Made by a program: the position numbers and the translations under genes
The notes under the pieces: generated by a model
Told to the model about the DNA's origin: nothing
Databases searched by the model: none
Seen by the model: the letters and a program-made list of their open reading frames with translations, nothing else
In this document: positions 6,387-7,206 of the stretch, piece by piece
Layout of the letters: each line of letters starts with the position of its first letter
How positions within the stretch are numbered: position 1 is the first letter of the stretch
NCBI GenBank assembly: GCA_030150085.1
Contig: JASLGJ010000325.1
Span: 1 to 7,206, forward strand
Source of the DNA: Candidatus Elarobacter sp.
GTDB lineage: Bacteria > Vulcanimicrobiota > Vulcanimicrobiia > Vulcanimicrobiales > Vulcanimicrobiaceae
Length of the DNA: 7,206 nucleotides
Direction: 5' to 3'

Positions 6387-7206
6387 GCGCGGGCTCGGGC
6401 GGCGGCGCCCAACCGGTCGGGCCGGCCGAGCGCGCGCTGATCGACGAGCGCGGGCTCGACGTGATCGACTTCCAGCGCGTGCGCGAGCGCTACGCGGGGC
6501 AGACGCACGCCCCGCGCTCGTACGAGCGCGCGCTGAGCTGCGAGCCGGCGACCGACTTCGCGCTGGTGCGCCGGCTGGTCGGCGAGACCGGCGAGATGCG
6601 GACCCTGGCCCGCGAGGGCTTCGCGCTGGCCCGCATCGACGACGTCGACCAAGCCGTGCAGACCGCCGCGCGCGGCGTCTCGCTCGCGCCGCGCGAGCTG
6701 CGCGGAATCGCCGACGCGCTGGGCGCCGCCGCCGCGGCGGTGCGCGCGATCCGCGAGTCCGAGGCCGCGCTGCCCCTGCTGCTCGCGCGCTGCGCGGTCT
6801 TCCGCGCACTGCCCAACCTGGTCGGGCGGATCGCGGACGCGATCGACGAGCGCGGCAACGTGCTGGACCGCGCGTCGCCGGCGCTGGCGCGGGTGCGGCG
6901 CGGCATGCAGCAGGCCCAGGACGACGCGCGCGACCGGGCCGCGGCGATCGTGCGCTCGGCCCGCTACGCAAGCGCCATCCAGGACGCGATCGTGACCGTG
7001 CGCGACGGGCGCTACGTCGTGCCGGTGAAGGCGGAGTTCTCGGGCCAGATCCCCGGCATCGTGCACGACACCTCGTCCAGCGGGCAGACGCTGTTCGTCG
7101 AGCCGCTGGAAACGCTCGAGGCCAACAACCGCCTGCGCGCGCTGCAGGTCCAGGAGCAGGCCGAGATCGCGCGCATCCTGGGCGAGCTCTCGTCCCTGGT
7201 CGGGGG
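6383..7206 (+). CDS. mutS2: MutS2 family protein, N-terminal part, cut by window edge
   Basis: A GTG at 6383 overlapping the gatB stop (GTGA) opens a frame that continues to the window end, giving 274 codons. Residues 25-40 (LDVIDFQRVRERYAGQ) match the start of MutS2, which has no MutS mismatch-recognition domain. Residues 201-249 are the MutS2 core signature: DAIVTVRDGRYVVPVK, then PGIVHDTSSSGQTLFVEP and the LEANN segment leading into the helical lever and clamp. MutS2 proteins are about 750-800 residues, so the ATPase (Walker A/B) and C-terminal Smr nuclease domains lie beyond the edge and cannot be checked. Family members have been linked to suppression of homologous recombination or, in Bacillus, to rescue of collided ribosomes. 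A linker of about 24 Gly/Ala/Pro-rich residues precedes the conserved part. The Shine-Dalgarno sequence is weak (AGAGAGAAG, 11 bases upstream), so translation is probably coupled to gatB. Confidence 0.93.
   Translation, partial: MSAGSGGGAQPVGPAERALIDERGLDVIDFQRVRERYAGQTHAPRSYERALSCEPATDFALVRRLVGETGEMRTLAREGFALARIDDVDQAVQTAARGVSLAPRELRGIADALGAAAAAVRAIRESEAALPLLLARCAVFRALPNLVGRIADAIDERGNVLDRASPALARVRRGMQQAQDDARDRAAAIVRSARYASAIQDAIVTVRDGRYVVPVKAEFSGQIPGIVHDTSSSGQTLFVEPLETLEANNRLRALQVQEQAEIARILGELSSLVG

Noticed and set aside
4842..6971. A 709-codon minus-strand frame opposite gatB and mutS2
   Set aside because: It is Arg/Ala/Pro-rich and antisense to two genes with clear family signatures.

Overview
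The window is uniformly GC-rich bacterial DNA. It has two divergent gene blocks separated by a 256-base intergenic region (2843-3098).

Left block (1-2842, minus strand, transcribed leftwards). It reads as one three-gene unit: a Gly/Ser/Thr-rich lipoprotein of about 723 residues with Ig-like or beta-sandwich N-terminal modules and a beta-propeller-like C-terminal half; then a complete 179-residue phage-tail-collar (MdpB / 'microcystin-dependent protein'-like) protein; then the first 36 residues of a second, paralogous tail-collar protein that runs off the left edge. The spacings are 19 and 3 bases, so co-transcription is likely. No lysis, capsid, integrase or other phage gene is visible. I therefore read this as a chromosomal surface-protein cassette and not a prophage, although only its first part is in view. 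Its function is unknown.

Right block (3099-7206, plus strand). This is core housekeeping: gatC, gatA and gatB, encoding the three subunits of the tRNA-dependent amidotransferase that converts Glu-tRNA(Gln) to Gln-tRNA(Gln) and/or Asp-tRNA(Asn) to Asn-tRNA(Asn), followed by the N-terminal 274 codons of mutS2. The genes are packed with a 1-base gap (gatC/gatA) or 4-base overlaps (gatA/gatB ATGA, gatB/mutS2 GTGA), which implies one operon with translational coupling. The catalytic residues of GatA and the four zinc-type cysteines of GatB are intact.

Organism. The GatCAB pathway, a MutS2 homologue, the very high GC and above all the lipoprotein's N-terminal module (an 'APQYVSAATKSIQLDV'-type motif followed by a 'FTTYDASNG..GNVLS'-type stretch) resemble proteins I associate from memory with Candidatus Eremiobacterota (WPS-2, Vulcanimicrobiota). 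That is a tentative placement. GatCAB and MutS2 alone fit many phyla.

The right half is ordinary. The part worth attention is the lipoprotein plus tandem tail-collar cassette, because neither component has an established role and their pairing suggests a joint cell-surface structure.
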